Positions 35,605 through 45,212 are shown, numbered from the stretch's first letter. The stretch: DNA of 64,000 bases from Sphingobacterium sp. UBA5670 (GCF_002420705.1 NZ_DIIM01000021.1:1-64000); one strand, 5' to 3'. The notes: generated by a model from the letters alone, not told the origin. Numbers and translations are program-made.

Positions 35605-36231
35605 ATGAGTCATTCAATAAATATTAAAACAGCTGGTCAAAATTTAGAACAGGCAAAAAAAGCGATTATCATGATCCATGGTCGTGGCGGGAGCGCCGAA
35701 GATATTCTTGGTATGTCATCCTATCTTCATGTCGATAATTTTGCGCTGCTTGCTCCGCAAGCAGAAAATCATAGCTGGTACCCCTATTCATTTATTGCGC
35801 CGGTACAAGAGAATGAACCCTGGTTGAGCTCGGCAATTGATCTTATCGATCATACCGTCAAACTAGCTTTAGACAAGGGCATTCTAGCCGAAAACATCTA
35901 TTTTTTTGGGTTTTCTCAGGGTGCCTGTCTAACACTCGAATATCTTGCACGACATGCGCAGCAATATGGTGGTGCGGTGGCAATTATTGGCGGCGTTATT
36001 GGCGAGGAAATTAACCGGGACCGCTATGCAGGTGATTTTGCGCAAACTCCAATTTTTCTGGGGACCAGTGATCCTGATTTTCATGTTCCACTGGAACGGG
36101 TCCAAAATACAGCATCCATCCTGGAGCAGATGAACGCCAATGTAAAACTAGTTGTCTATCGAAATGCAGGACATACGATCAATCGCGAGGAAATTGATCT
36201 AGCAAATGAATTTGTCTTTTCAGAAATATAA
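35605..36231 (+). CDS. alpha/beta hydrolase, phospholipase/carboxylesterase family (MhqD-like)
   Basis: A 208-residue serine hydrolase. Motifs are the oxyanion loop IMIHGRGGSAEDI, the nucleophile elbow FFGFSQGAC (Ser in GFSQG), the acid in GTSDPDFHVP and the His in NAGHTINREE. Length and layout fit the phospholipase/carboxylesterase group that includes Bacillus MhqD. Together with the VOC protein it forms an MhqO/MhqD-like pair, so a role in detoxifying quinone-like compounds is likely, but the substrate is inferred. It is the last gene of the operon, and a hairpin follows. Confidence 0.88.
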   Translation: MSHSINIKTAGQNLEQAKKAIIMIHGRGGSAEDILGMSSYLHVDNFALLAPQAENHSWYPYSFIAPVQENEPWLSSAIDLIDHTVKLALDKGILAENIYFFGFSQGACLTLEYLARHAQQYGGAVAIIGGVIGEEINRDRYAGDFAQTPIFLGTSDPDFHVPLERVQNTASILEQMNANVKLVVYRNAGHTINREEIDLANEFVFSEI

Positions 36232-36236
36232 GTATC

Positions 36237-36281
36237 TTAACTTGGTTGCTGATTTAAATAATTAAGCAGCAACCAAGTTAA
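36237..36281. terminator. hairpin between convergent operons
   Basis: A 15-base perfect inverted repeat, TTAACTTGGTTGCTG and its complement, around a 15-base loop. It lies six bases after the esterase stop and six before the stop of the oxidoreductase on the other strand. It can serve both; T-tracts are weak. Confidence 0.65.
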
Positions 36282-36286
36282 AGACT

Positions 36287-37570
36287 TTATACTTTTGGGT
36301 ATTTATAACCATTGTAATAAACTGAAGCCAAATACTTATTTGCCTTTTGGTCCGTAAAACGTTGTTTATCTTTATCCCAATAGAGTTTTTCACCCGTTCT
36401 AAAAGCAATATTTCCGAGCTGCGAAAAGATCGCTATATGGGCTCCTGCTTCAATTGGAGCATGAAGTAACTGCGGATTGCGTTGCCGGATGGCTTGAACA
36501 AAATTTTCCATATGTTTATCCAGCCCGTTATCTAAAGAGGGCTGCACTGGAACGGCTTCCATTCTTCCTTTTTCGGGAATCACCTCCCATCCGCCGCGGT
36601 TCAAGACTAAAGTACCGTTGTTACCAATAAATGCCACACCATGATTACGATTGTAAGGACCAAGATCAATTCCTTTGGCATGCTCCCATTGGATATTGAA
36701 GCCATCAAATTCATAAACAGCTGTCATCGTATCGGGTGTCTGGCCAGCATCGTCCGGAAATGCAAACTTTCCTCCTGAAGCCATAATAGACTTTGGATCG
36801 GAGACTTTCATCCCAAGTAAAGCATAATCCAGCATATGTACACCCCAATCGGTCATCAGGCCACCGGCGTAATCCCAAAACCAACGAAAGTTAAAATGGA
36901 ATCGATTCGGATTGAATGGTCTTTTTTGCGCAGGTCCCAGCCATTCGGTATAATGTACGCCAGTAGGAACAGGCTCATCCGGCTGTACGGGAATGGCACT
37001 TTTCCATCCCTGATAAGACCAGGCCTTCACGAGCCTTATTTTACCCAATTTACCAGAATGAACAAAATCAATAGCATCTTTAAAATGCTGCTGGCTCCGT
37101 TGCCATTGTCCAACTTGTACAACAGCCTTATTTTTCTTTGCAGCCTGAACCATTAATTGACATTCCGAAATGGAGTTACCAATAGGCTTTTCAACATAAA
37201 CATGCTTTCCCGCATTCACAGCATCTACCATCTGTAGACAATGCCAATGGTCTGGGGTTGCTATAATAACTGCATCCACGTTGGCACTATCAAGCATTTT
37301 TTTATAATCTATAAACGTTTCGACATGGATATTTCTTTTTTGAAGCTCTTCAACCCGCTTACGGAGAATATTTTCGTCCACATCACAAAGCGCAGTACAA
37401 ACCACACCATCATTCTTCAACAGTGCATTTAAATCAGACCAGCCCATTCCATTGACGCCTATTAATCCAACCCGGATGGATTGATTTAAAAAATTTGCCC
37501 CTTTGGCTTTTAAAAAAAATGATGATGCAGCTAAAACGGTAGATGTTTTGATAAAATCTTTTCTATTCAT
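36287..37570 (-). CDS. Gfo/Idh/MocA-family oxidoreductase
   Basis: A 427-residue NAD(P)-dependent dehydrogenase of the Gfo/Idh/MocA family. Residues 1-30 (MNRKDFIKTSTVLAASSFFL) look like a secretion signal of the Bacteroidota type, with a hydrophobic core but no twin arginine. The Rossmann part starts IRVGLIGVNGMG, and the catalytic EKP is in HVYVEKPIGNS. The C-terminal half has DYAGGLMTDWGVHMLDYALL. The start at 37570 is chosen because the upstream alternative is a TTG at 37612. Likely acts on a sugar derivative in the periplasm; substrate unknown. Confidence 0.88.
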   Translation of the reverse strand: MNRKDFIKTSTVLAASSFFLKAKGANFLNQSIRVGLIGVNGMGWSDLNALLKNDGVVCTALCDVDENILRKRVEELQKRNIHVETFIDYKKMLDSANVDAVIIATPDHWHCLQMVDAVNAGKHVYVEKPIGNSISECQLMVQAAKKNKAVVQVGQWQRSQQHFKDAIDFVHSGKLGKIRLVKAWSYQGWKSAIPVQPDEPVPTGVHYTEWLGPAQKRPFNPNRFHFNFRWFWDYAGGLMTDWGVHMLDYALLGMKVSDPKSIMASGGKFAFPDDAGQTPDTMTAVYEFDGFNIQWEHAKGIDLGPYNRNHGVAFIGNNGTLVLNRGGWEVIPEKGRMEAVPVQPSLDNGLDKHMENFVQAIRQRNPQLLHAPIEAGAHIAIFSQLGNIAFRTGEKLYWDKDKQRFTDQKANKYLASVYYNGYKYPKV

Positions 37571-37811
37571 TGAACATTGGTTTAAGTTTTGTTTTTGCCG
37601 AATATCATCCAAGTTCCCAATACAAATAGAATCGATAGTCGTCTTAGATGAATGTCATTCTAATAATCGTGTTGTGATTAAAAAACAAATTACTTCGATG
37701 AAAATACAAAAATGAATTTAGGTGCCTACAAAAAGCATTGTAAAATATATATAGACAAATACCGAGACACGCCAAAACAAATTAAAAAAATGGTCGAGTT
37801 AGATAAAAACA

Positions 37812-37870
37812 TGCCCTTGTGAGGGGGGCGTTAGTATTCCAATACACTTCTTCTACGAAGAAAAAGGGCA
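37812..37870 (+). other. structured 5' leader of the cold-shock gene
   Basis: TGCCCTT at 37812-37818 and AAGGGCA at 37864-37870 can pair, with a smaller CTTC/GAAG hairpin inside. The 344-base gap before the cold-shock gene has no other ORF, so a long untranslated leader, as in other csp genes, is plausible. Confidence 0.35.
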
Positions 37871-37956
37871 ATTGCACAATATATTTTATAATTCATTAAA
37901 AAAAATAAAAGATTAATCACTTTTTATACCTAACTTGCCGCACTTAATTAAAAATA

Positions 37957-38148
37957 ATGAATACAGGTAAAATTAAATTTTTCAATGAAACTAAAGGTTT
38001 TGGTTTTATTACACCAGAGGATGGTAGTGCAGATGTTTTCGTACACGTTTCTGCGCTTAAAAACCAAGTATCTGAAGGCGACGTTGTTACTTATGATGTA
38101 GAAAGAACTCCAAAAGGAATCAGCGCTACAAATGTAAAATTGGCGTAA
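37957..38148 (+). CDS. cold-shock protein (CspA family)
   Basis: A 63-residue OB-fold RNA chaperone. It has both RNA-binding motifs, KGFGFI and VFVHVSAL, in the normal order (MNTGKIKFFNETKGFGFITP at the start). It melts RNA structure in cold or growth transition. A DEAD-box helicase follows 187 bases later on the same strand, a common pairing for RNA remodelling. Its leader is long and could fold (see 37812-37870). Confidence 0.95.
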   Translation: MNTGKIKFFNETKGFGFITPEDGSADVFVHVSALKNQVSEGDVVTYDVERTPKGISATNVKLA

Positions 38149-38335
38149 TCCAAAAAATACACTTTCTTGTTAATGGGGTAATTCTAAATGACTTATCCCA
38201 TTTCTTTTTCCTATTCTTCCTTTACTATTTTAAACAATCTTTTTATTTTTTGTTGAATGGTTCTTGCTATTCAAATCAAAAGCATAGAAATGGTTGTCAA
38301 AGGTTTTATTTAAGACAAATTCGAACATACTACTT

Positions 38336-39460
38336 ATGGAATTTAAACAACTCAGTTTAATTGATCCGCTTTTAAAAGCAATAACAGAAACAGGCTATAC
38401 ACATCCTACAGCAATTCAACAGAAAGCCATTCCAATTGTACTGAAAGGCAACGATCTTATTGGTTGTGCACAAACAGGTACAGGCAAAACAGCGGCTTTT
38501 GCACTACCGCTTCTACAGCGTCTTGAAGAAAGCAAGACAGCAGGCAAAATCGTTCCGATTAGAGCTTTGATTCTTACCCCGACACGCGAACTGGCGATTC
38601 AAATTGGAGATAATATAAACTTATACCGAAAATATCTTAAATTAAACTATTGTACTATTTTCGGAGGTGTAAGCCAGGAGAAGCAGGTCAAGGAAATCAA
38701 AAGAGGGGTTGACATTCTGGTGGCTACCCCCGGAAGGTTACTGGATTTGATGAATCAAAAGATCGTTGCGCTGGATAAAATTGAAATCTTGATCCTGGAC
38801 GAAGCGGACAACATGCTTGACATGGGTTTTATTCATGATATCAAAAAAATTCTTGCCAAAGTTCCTTCAAAAAGACAAACGCTGTTTTTCTCAGCTACTA
38901 TGCCACCAAACATACGTAAATTTGCACATGGCATATTACATAAGCCCATTGAGGTCGATGTAACCCCAGTAAGCTCAACCGCCGAAAAAGTAAATCAATC
39001 TGTATTTTTTGTTGAAAAAAAGGAGAAAATAAAATTATTGACAGGTATTTTAAAAAAGCAGAAGCATGAACGTACTATTGTATTCTCCCGGACAAAACAT
39101 GGGGCGGATAAAATCGTTAAGATGCTTGCGAAAAATGGCCTGAGAGCTGCGGCCATTCACGGTAACAAATCCCAGAATGCAAGACAAAAGGCTTTAGGCG
39201 AATTTAAAGAGAGCCACATTAAAATTTTAATTGCTACTGATATTGCGGCAAGGGGAATCGACATCGAACAGCTCCCACTTGTCATCAATTATGATCTCCC
39301 AAATGTTCCAGAAACCTATGTTCATCGTATAGGTAGAACAGGCCGGGCCGGACAAGCGGGGAAAGCAATTTCTTTTTGCGATGTGGAAGAAAGACCTTAT
39401 TTAGCTGATATTGAAAAACTGATCGGATTAAAAATCAAGATAGAAAAAGCGAATAAATAG
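38336..39460 (+). CDS. DEAD-box RNA helicase (RhlE-like)
   Basis: A 374-residue ATP-dependent RNA helicase. The motifs run in order: Q motif (LIDPLLKAITETGYTHPTAIQ), AQTGTGKT, PTRELAIQI, DEADNMLDMGF, SATMP, IVFSRTKHG, ATDIAARGIDI and HRIGRTGRAG. There is almost no C-terminal extension beyond the core, unlike DeaD or RhlE with basic tails. The start at 38336 (MEFKQLS) is preferred to an upstream TTG at 38294. It likely helps unwind structured RNA together with the cold-shock protein upstream. A strong bidirectional terminator follows. Confidence 0.95.
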   Translation: MEFKQLSLIDPLLKAITETGYTHPTAIQQKAIPIVLKGNDLIGCAQTGTGKTAAFALPLLQRLEESKTAGKIVPIRALILTPTRELAIQIGDNINLYRKYLKLNYCTIFGGVSQEKQVKEIKRGVDILVATPGRLLDLMNQKIVALDKIEILILDEADNMLDMGFIHDIKKILAKVPSKRQTLFFSATMPPNIRKFAHGILHKPIEVDVTPVSSTAEKVNQSVFFVEKKEKIKLLTGILKKQKHERTIVFSRTKHGADKIVKMLAKNGLRAAAIHGNKSQNARQKALGEFKESHIKILIATDIAARGIDIEQLPLVINYDLPNVPETYVHRIGRTGRAGQAGKAISFCDVEERPYLADIEKLIGLKIKIEKANK

Positions 39461-39480
39461 GCACTTAAAGAGCCTTAACA

Positions 39481-39515
39481 AAAAGCCCCTAAATCATGGA
39501 TCTAGGGGCTTTTTG
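39481..39515. terminator. bidirectional terminator
   Basis: AAAAAGCCCCTA and TAGGGGCTTTTT form a 12-base stem around an 11-base loop. Both strands end in a T-run, so it serves the helicase on the + strand and the antiporter on the - strand, whose stops lie 20 and 7 bases away. Confidence 0.85.
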
Positions 39516-39522
39516 TTTTCTT

Positions 39523-41790
39523 TTACGGCTTTCTATCTGCCATCAACAGCGTTGAGGGGGTTGATTGAAGCCAGTGCACTTTCTTATTGACGATTTTGTT
39601 CCAACTGGGCAAGCTTATCAACATCAGATCCTGTTCCTGCCAGGCCTCATGGTCTAATTCTTTTTCAGTTATCGTCAGATGATTGGGAACAAGTTGCTCC
39701 AATTGCCTCAATTTCTCTTTAAAACTCTCCTTCTGTCTCAGGACCTGGTTAAGATCCCAAACGATAATCTGCGCATCCGAATGCTGAATCAGACGCTGAA
39801 TCATTTCACATAAAAATTCGTCGTTTTTTAATACAATAGGAACAATCACGCGTCTTGCTTTTACAAAGTTTTTATCGATCAAGATACCTACCATAGCATT
39901 GACTTTCGCATTAATCTGTTGATTTCGATCGAAAGTAGTGAATGGAGACTCCGCATTTGTTACCGTATGAAACAGCTTTTCAGGATTTACGATCCGCGAA
40001 GTAAAATCTAAAAATCGACCGAGTAAACTACCTTCATAAATGGATTCGCTCACTCCTAAAAGTAACAGATCCTGTTCTCTTTCATTGGAAGTCTGAACAA
40101 TTTCACTGTCTATATCGCCCGAGATTTTAAAGACGGTCTGTATGGGCTGTTCTAATTCCTGAGCCACTTGTTTGATCTCACGAAAACTGTCTAACTCCTG
40201 GGTTTCTACTTCATAATGATGTAATTCGTTGGAAGGTTCGATATGCAACGCGGTAATCTCTGCATTCTTTTTTGATTTCAGTGTTAAAGCGTTTGCTAAA
40301 TGCAGCAATGAAATGCCTGTATTACTTTTCGCAAATGACAGCAGAATTTTAAACTTTGCCTTGTTTTGAAGATCCCCCTGCAATGAATTTTTCTTGGGCC
40401 GGTAGAGAAAATTAATTAAATCGAGGGATGGTCCTGTCATAAACGTAGTAATTAATGCCATAACCACCATCATCGAAAACAATTCAGCGCTTAAAACACC
40501 GAGGTCATAACCTATATTCAGTACAATAAGCTCCATCAGTCCCCGGGTATTCATCAACGCACCTATACTCAAGCTATCTTTCCAGCTTTGGCCAACAAAA
40601 CGAGCGGCTAAAGTGCTGCCAGCAAATTTACCGATAACCGCGACTAAAATAATGACAATCGTAATCATCCATAGCTGCGGGTCATTGAGTAATCCAATTT
40701 GGGTACGAAGGCCAGTATAGACAAAGAACAAAGGCAATAGTAGCAATGTGGAAACATCTTCTATTTTTTCGATAAATGCTGTCCGAAAACGGCTTCCCTC
40801 CGGCATAATTGCTCCAGCCATAAACGCACCAAACAAGGCATGGATACCGATCACCTCTGTCGCATATGCCGAAAACAATAACACGATAAAGAAAATAGCA
40901 ACAACAGGTTTACTTAAAGCCTCCTTACTCCCTTTAACCTCTCCTACCCGCATCAAAAATGGACGTACAATCTTAATCATGATGAGTACATAGGCAACAG
41001 CCATTGCAATAGTATATAATGCACTGGCAAAATCACCCGCTTTTACAATCGCAATCACTACAGCCAGTATACACCAAGCCGTAATATCGTCTGCAGCTGC
41101 ACAGGTAATCGCCATTGCTCCCAGCCTACTCTTTTGCAATCCTCTCTCTTGTATAATTCGGGCAAGTACCGGAAACGCGGTAATGCTCATTGAAATGCCG
41201 ATAAACAAGCTATAGGATAAAAACTCAACATTGGTCGGTGGATGAAATAAATATAAAAAATAGGCTAAGGTGATCCCTAACGTAAATGGAATCACGATAC
41301 TTGCGTGAGAAATCACAACGGCGTCGTGTGCTTTATTCCGGAGCACATTCAAATCGAGTTCCATTCCAATTATAAACATAAACAAGATCAGTCCGATCTG
41401 GCTCAGAAACTGCAAATTGCTCAATGATTCAATCGGAAAAAGCGTATGTGAAAACTCCGGAAAATAGAGCCCTAATAAAGATGGCCCCAATATAATTCCC
41501 GCCAGCATTTCTCCAATCACAACAGGCTGCTTAATCTTTATACAAATCCAGCCCATGATACGGGCAGCAATAATAATAGTTACAATCTGAGCCAATAGAA
41601 TAGCCAAGGGATGCTTGATACTGTGTAGTAAAGTTGATGTAAAATCTTGCCAAGCACCATTACTTGTCTTTTCACCACCGATTAATTCGGGAGCCTGTAA
41701 TTGTGTCCCTAAATGAATTACCCAATACATTACTGCAAGTAATGTACCTATCAGAACGACATAGAAGATCGAATTCCTGTATTTTCTCAT
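39523..41790 (-). CDS. CPA2-family cation:proton antiporter with C-terminal stress-type domain
   Basis: A 755-residue inner-membrane antiporter. An N-terminal helix is followed by about 12 membrane helices (residues 55-450) of the Na+/H+ exchanger fold, with the acidic pair in ITCAAADDITAWC and the crossover helix near MNTRGLMELIVLNIGYDLG. The last 270 residues look like a pair of USP-like domains (LLSFAKSNTGISLLHLANAL; RVIVPIVLKNDEFL). CPA2 members exchange K+ or Na+ for protons. The start at 41790 is preferred over a codon four upstream. It is a single gene, with the bidirectional terminator at its end. Confidence 0.88.
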   Translation of the reverse strand: MRKYRNSIFYVVLIGTLLAVMYWVIHLGTQLQAPELIGGEKTSNGAWQDFTSTLLHSIKHPLAILLAQIVTIIIAARIMGWICIKIKQPVVIGEMLAGIILGPSLLGLYFPEFSHTLFPIESLSNLQFLSQIGLILFMFIIGMELDLNVLRNKAHDAVVISHASIVIPFTLGITLAYFLYLFHPPTNVEFLSYSLFIGISMSITAFPVLARIIQERGLQKSRLGAMAITCAAADDITAWCILAVVIAIVKAGDFASALYTIAMAVAYVLIMIKIVRPFLMRVGEVKGSKEALSKPVVAIFFIVLLFSAYATEVIGIHALFGAFMAGAIMPEGSRFRTAFIEKIEDVSTLLLLPLFFVYTGLRTQIGLLNDPQLWMITIVIILVAVIGKFAGSTLAARFVGQSWKDSLSIGALMNTRGLMELIVLNIGYDLGVLSAELFSMMVVMALITTFMTGPSLDLINFLYRPKKNSLQGDLQNKAKFKILLSFAKSNTGISLLHLANALTLKSKKNAEITALHIEPSNELHHYEVETQELDSFREIKQVAQELEQPIQTVFKISGDIDSEIVQTSNEREQDLLLLGVSESIYEGSLLGRFLDFTSRIVNPEKLFHTVTNAESPFTTFDRNQQINAKVNAMVGILIDKNFVKARRVIVPIVLKNDEFLCEMIQRLIQHSDAQIIVWDLNQVLRQKESFKEKLRQLEQLVPNHLTITEKELDHEAWQEQDLMLISLPSWNKIVNKKVHWLQSTPSTLLMADRKP

Positions 41791-41967
41791 CTTTAATAGC
41801 AATTAAAATAACTGTAGTGACAATAGCATATTAATCTCCACCAATATCGATTAGGCAACGAGTGCTCCGACATATGGTCACAGCAAAAATATAATTCTAT
41901 CGCAGTTTTAAGGCTGCCAGAAACGTCAGATTAGGAAAAAATGTAATGAAACTAAAGAATTTTGTAA

Positions 41968-42690
41968 TCAACTGAACTTATCGTGGAACACCTTTTTGTA
42001 CGACTCGCCCAAATTAAAAAGTAGAGGCTGATTCTGCTCATCCAATAAATTGCTTGTTATCTCATCCGCAGAAAAAAATTTGACAATCTTGGCTGCAATG
42101 ATCTCTTTTTTATTGATGCGGATAAAATCAGGAGCTGTAAGGATTCCGAGCAACTTGTCAAAACTTATATTTTTAAGCAAAACGAGGGAGCCATCCGACA
42201 GATATACCTTTTTATCGCGACTATCGACTTCAGCAATCTGAATGTAATTAATCTGTTCAAAATAAAGTATTGCCTTTCCCTTATTCGTATTAAACTGCGC
42301 AAAAGAAATCGTTTCCGGCTGGCTGTTGAGGACTTGTTCTACTTTCATAATGGCTTGTTGAAGTCGCTGTAATGATATCGGCTTGCGCATGTAATCAACG
42401 GCATTGATATCAAAAGCATCACTTGCGTACTGCTTATAGGCTGTAGAAAATACAATCGGGTATTCTTTTAACACCTTAGCTACATCAAATCCGTTAAATT
42501 CAGGCATTTCAATATCCAAAATACAAAAATCGAAATTTAGCTCTTTATACTCCTGCAACAATACAACCGGCTCGTTAAAAGCCTTGACAACCTCCAGTCC
42601 GGGAATTTGCTCGCAGAGCATTTTCAAAAAACGCAAACTTGGCATTTCATCATCCAACAGTATACACTTTAAATTTCTCTCAATCCGCAT
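41968..42690 (-). CDS. LytTR-type response regulator
   Basis: A 240-residue regulator. Residues 1-120 are a receiver (LLDDEMPSLRFLKML, phospho-acceptor in CILDIEMP, VFSTAYKQYASDAFD, then DYMRKPIS). Residues 135-240 are a LytTR DNA-binding domain (INYIQIAEVDSRDKKVYLSDG, then VLLKNISFDKLLGIL, then FIRINKKEIIA). LytTR proteins bind imperfect direct repeats upstream of targets. The start at 42690 overlaps the kinase gene by 11 bases, so they are co-translated. Target genes are unknown. Confidence 0.92.
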   Translation of the reverse strand: MRIERNLKCILLDDEMPSLRFLKMLCEQIPGLEVVKAFNEPVVLLQEYKELNFDFCILDIEMPEFNGFDVAKVLKEYPIVFSTAYKQYASDAFDINAVDYMRKPISLQRLQQAIMKVEQVLNSQPETISFAQFNTNKGKAILYFEQINYIQIAEVDSRDKKVYLSDGSLVLLKNISFDKLLGILTAPDFIRINKKEIIAAKIVKFFSADEITSNLLDEQNQPLLFNLGESYKKVFHDKFS

Positions 42691-43420
42691 ATAATCTGAT
42701 TTGAAGGTGAGCACTATAAACGTCATTCTCTACAAACCGATGTAATGTATGCTTATCGGGGTAATATAACATGAGACGCTCCTCCAAAGTCTTGCTCCCT
42801 ATTCCACTTTTCTGTTTTTGCAGAGGAGAACGTTTTGATATTCGATTACTTACAACAAGATCCAATATTCCGTCCCTAAATGTCATGTTAATGGAGATAA
42901 AGGAATCAGCACCATGGAAGTCAGCATGTTTAAATGCGTTTTCGATCAAATCAACTGTCATTAAAGGAACCAAAGTCGGTGTATCAAACACAACATCATC
43001 CAGTTCGTCCACATCGAATTTAACACGTATATCAAATAATGGGCTAAGCTTAACTTTATTAATTTCGATAAGATTACGTGCAAATTCAATCTCGGCCTTA
43101 GGTGAAACAAGTTCATCCTCACTTTCATAAAGTACATAGTCCAAGACCATAGCCAATTTGTCCATCGTATAATAGGTTTGGTAGGCGTGGGAAAGAATAC
43201 CGTTCAGTGAATTTTTCAATAAATGGGGATTTAACTGAGCGCGATGGAAATGCTCCATCTTCCCGTTATCCATGCGATTAAAAAGCTCTTTTTGCCGTTT
43301 GTTTTCTACTGCAAGCTTCTTGTATTTTTGCTTTAAAACGATATACAAGCCAGAAAGTACAACAACAATTGTAAGCAGTATTAGAATGATTATATAAAAG
43401 ATCTCAGGCGTCATGTTCAT
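42680..43420 (-). CDS. LytS-type sensor histidine kinase
   Basis: A 246-residue kinase of the short LytS/YehU type. One N-terminal helix (FYIIILILLTIVVVLSGLYIV) anchors it. The phospho-acceptor His is in AQLNPHLLKNSLNGIL, matching the His_kinase family motif QxNPHFLFN, and the ATPase part has LIENAFKHADFHG and GIGSKTLEERL. There is no periplasmic or PAS sensor, so it probably senses the membrane or a partner protein. It forms the partner of the LytTR regulator. The 305-base gap upstream, shared with a divergent small gene, shows no clear promoter. Confidence 0.9.
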   Translation of the reverse strand: MNMTPEIFYIIILILLTIVVVLSGLYIVLKQKYKKLAVENKRQKELFNRMDNGKMEHFHRAQLNPHLLKNSLNGILSHAYQTYYTMDKLAMVLDYVLYESEDELVSPKAEIEFARNLIEINKVKLSPLFDIRVKFDVDELDDVVFDTPTLVPLMTVDLIENAFKHADFHGADSFISINMTFRDGILDLVVSNRISKRSPLQKQKSGIGSKTLEERLMLYYPDKHTLHRFVENDVYSAHLQIRLYAD

Positions 43421-43725
43421 CCCAAACTTAGTTAAAATTTCATTACAAATGAAAATACAGCACTGGAAAGCATTTATCGTAAAAAATAAATATTAGTTTA
43501 CAACTAAACAGAATTCAATGCGTTATAAACTGAAAAATACAACTATAAAATTTCAATATATTTATTACAAAAATTAACAGTTTCATTACAATTTAGTCAC
43601 TCTAAAACATTAATTTCAGAATATTATCCTTATATTGAGACTATTGTAATTAGCCGATCAAATGATTGTCTGCGCTATTTTGGTTAAACCCGCCTGGTTT
43701 TCTATCAGGCTTAATATGAAACACT

Positions 43726-43944
43726 ATGGAAAAGCTCATTTTCGAAACTAATGCACAACATCCCAGTCTTGTAGACAAAATCAAACAGGCTGTTGAAAAA
43801 TTGAATGGCATCCACGAATGGAAAATCGACCTGGATTCTATTTATAATCTATTAACCATAGAAGGCATTCGATTAAATCCAACGGAAATCGAATCAGAAC
43901 TTGCACTACATGGCGTTGAAGCCAGTCGTTTATATGAAGAATAG
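43726..43944 (+). CDS. small hypothetical protein
   Basis: A 72-residue protein with no signal peptide, membrane helix or Cys. Its pattern, helix then strand then helix then strand (KLIFETNAQHPSLVDKIKQ; WKIDLDSIYNLLTIEGIRL), resembles a small ferredoxin-like or HMA-type fold, but without the metal-binding CxxC, so a metal role is not supported. It has its own ATG and a protein-like composition; a hairpin follows its stop at 43968. Its family is not recognised. It is divergent from the LytS kinase. Confidence 0.55.
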   Translation: MEKLIFETNAQHPSLVDKIKQAVEKLNGIHEWKIDLDSIYNLLTIEGIRLNPTEIESELALHGVEASRLYEE

Positions 43945-43967
43945 TGGTATTAGTTCAACGTAAACTC

Positions 43968-44002
43968 CGTCCAGATAAAACGTAAGGAGCATTATCTGGA
44001 CG
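43968..44002. terminator. hairpin between convergent genes
   Basis: CGTCCAGATAA and TTATCTGGACG form an 11-base stem between the small gene and the thiolase gene, which end towards each other at 43944 and 44009. T-tracts are weak on both strands. Confidence 0.55.
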
Positions 44003-44008
44003 AAGAAC

Positions 44009-45187
44009 TTAAATCTTTTTTATAATCATCGCAGAGGCGCCACCGCCACCATTACATATTGCTGCCAGTCCAATAGCCCCTCCCTCTTGCCTTAAGATAC
44101 TGCTTAATGTTACTATAATTCTCGCTCCTGAGCAACCTAAGGGATGACCTAAGGAAACTGCACCACCATAAATGTTTACCTTATCCAAGGACAAGCCTAA
44201 AATTTGTGCATTTGCCAAAGCTACAACAGAAAAAGCTTCATTAAATTCAAAATAGTCAATATCTGAAACCGTCAGTCCAGCTTTCTTCAATACTTTTTCC
44301 GCGGCAACACTTGGTGTGGTTGTAAACCACTCTGGTGCCTGTTCGGCATCGGCGTAAGCCACAATTTCGGCTAATGGGATAAGGCCGAGCTCACTCACTT
44401 TTTCAGCAGACATCAGAAGTACTGCCGCAGCCCCGTCACTGATTGTGGATGCGTTTGCTGCAGTGACCGTTCCATCCTTTTTGAAGGCGGGTTTAAGTTC
44501 GGGTATCTTATCAAAATTGACTTGAGAAAACTCCTCATCCCGTGAAACGGTCATTTCCCCTTTACGCGTTTGTATTGCTATAGGCTGAACCTCTTTTAAA
44601 AATTTATTTTTTTGCCAGGCATCGAGGCTGCGCTTATAAGAACTGATTGCATAATTATCTTGGTCTTCGCGGCTAATCGCATATTTTTCAGCGCATAATT
44701 CTGCAAAGACACCCATTGCTTCATTCGAATAGGCATCACTAAGACCGTCTCGCTGTAAGCCATCGCTGAGATTTTGAGCTCCAAACCTGGCGCCCCAACG
44801 CACGGTATTTGCATAAAATGGCACTCGACTCATGCTCTCCATCCCACCTGCAATTACGATGTCGGCATCTCCCAATAAAATGGACTGCGCAGCCACCGCT
44901 ATTGCTTTCATTCCACTTGCACATACCTTATTGAGCGTTGTTGCGGAAGTATGATCTGACAAACCAGCCAATCGGGCAACCTGCCGGGCTGGGGCCTGCC
45001 CCAGATCAGCTTGCAAAACGGCACCAATAATAATTTCATCAATTGAATCAGTAGAGACAGCTGTTTCAGCCATGACAGCGCGTACAGCATGAGCCGCGAG
45101 ATCTGGAGCCGAGATAGACGACAATGCCCCGCCAAAACTTCCAATTGGCGTACGTTTCGCCGCAACGATAAATACTCTCTTTGACAT
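44009..45187 (-). CDS. thiolase (acetyl-CoA C-acyltransferase)
   Basis: A 392-residue thiolase. The nucleophilic Cys is in LNKVCASGMKAI, the second active-site Cys is in CNGGGGASAM near the end, and the His residues are in NEAFSVV and GGAVSLGHPLGCSGAR. It cleaves 3-ketoacyl-CoA in beta-oxidation or makes acetoacetyl-CoA; the sequence alone does not decide. It is divergently transcribed from the acyl-CoA dehydrogenase and the FadB/FadJ-like gene, so a catabolic role in the same pathway is likely. A promoter of the TTG-N21-TATCTTTA type lies 26-57 bases upstream. Confidence 0.93.
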   Translation of the reverse strand: MSKRVFIVAAKRTPIGSFGGALSSISAPDLAAHAVRAVMAETAVSTDSIDEIIIGAVLQADLGQAPARQVARLAGLSDHTSATTLNKVCASGMKAIAVAAQSILLGDADIVIAGGMESMSRVPFYANTVRWGARFGAQNLSDGLQRDGLSDAYSNEAMGVFAELCAEKYAISREDQDNYAISSYKRSLDAWQKNKFLKEVQPIAIQTRKGEMTVSRDEEFSQVNFDKIPELKPAFKKDGTVTAANASTISDGAAAVLLMSAEKVSELGLIPLAEIVAYADAEQAPEWFTTTPSVAAEKVLKKAGLTVSDIDYFEFNEAFSVVALANAQILGLSLDKVNIYGGAVSLGHPLGCSGARIIVTLSSILRQEGGAIGLAAICNGGGGASAMIIKKI

Positions 45188-45212
45188 GGTATAAAAAGTT
45201 TATAATTATGTC

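Noticed and set aside
43726..43944. Small protein as a heavy-metal (HMA) chaperone
   Set aside because: The predicted fold is similar, but there is no CxxC or any Cys at all.
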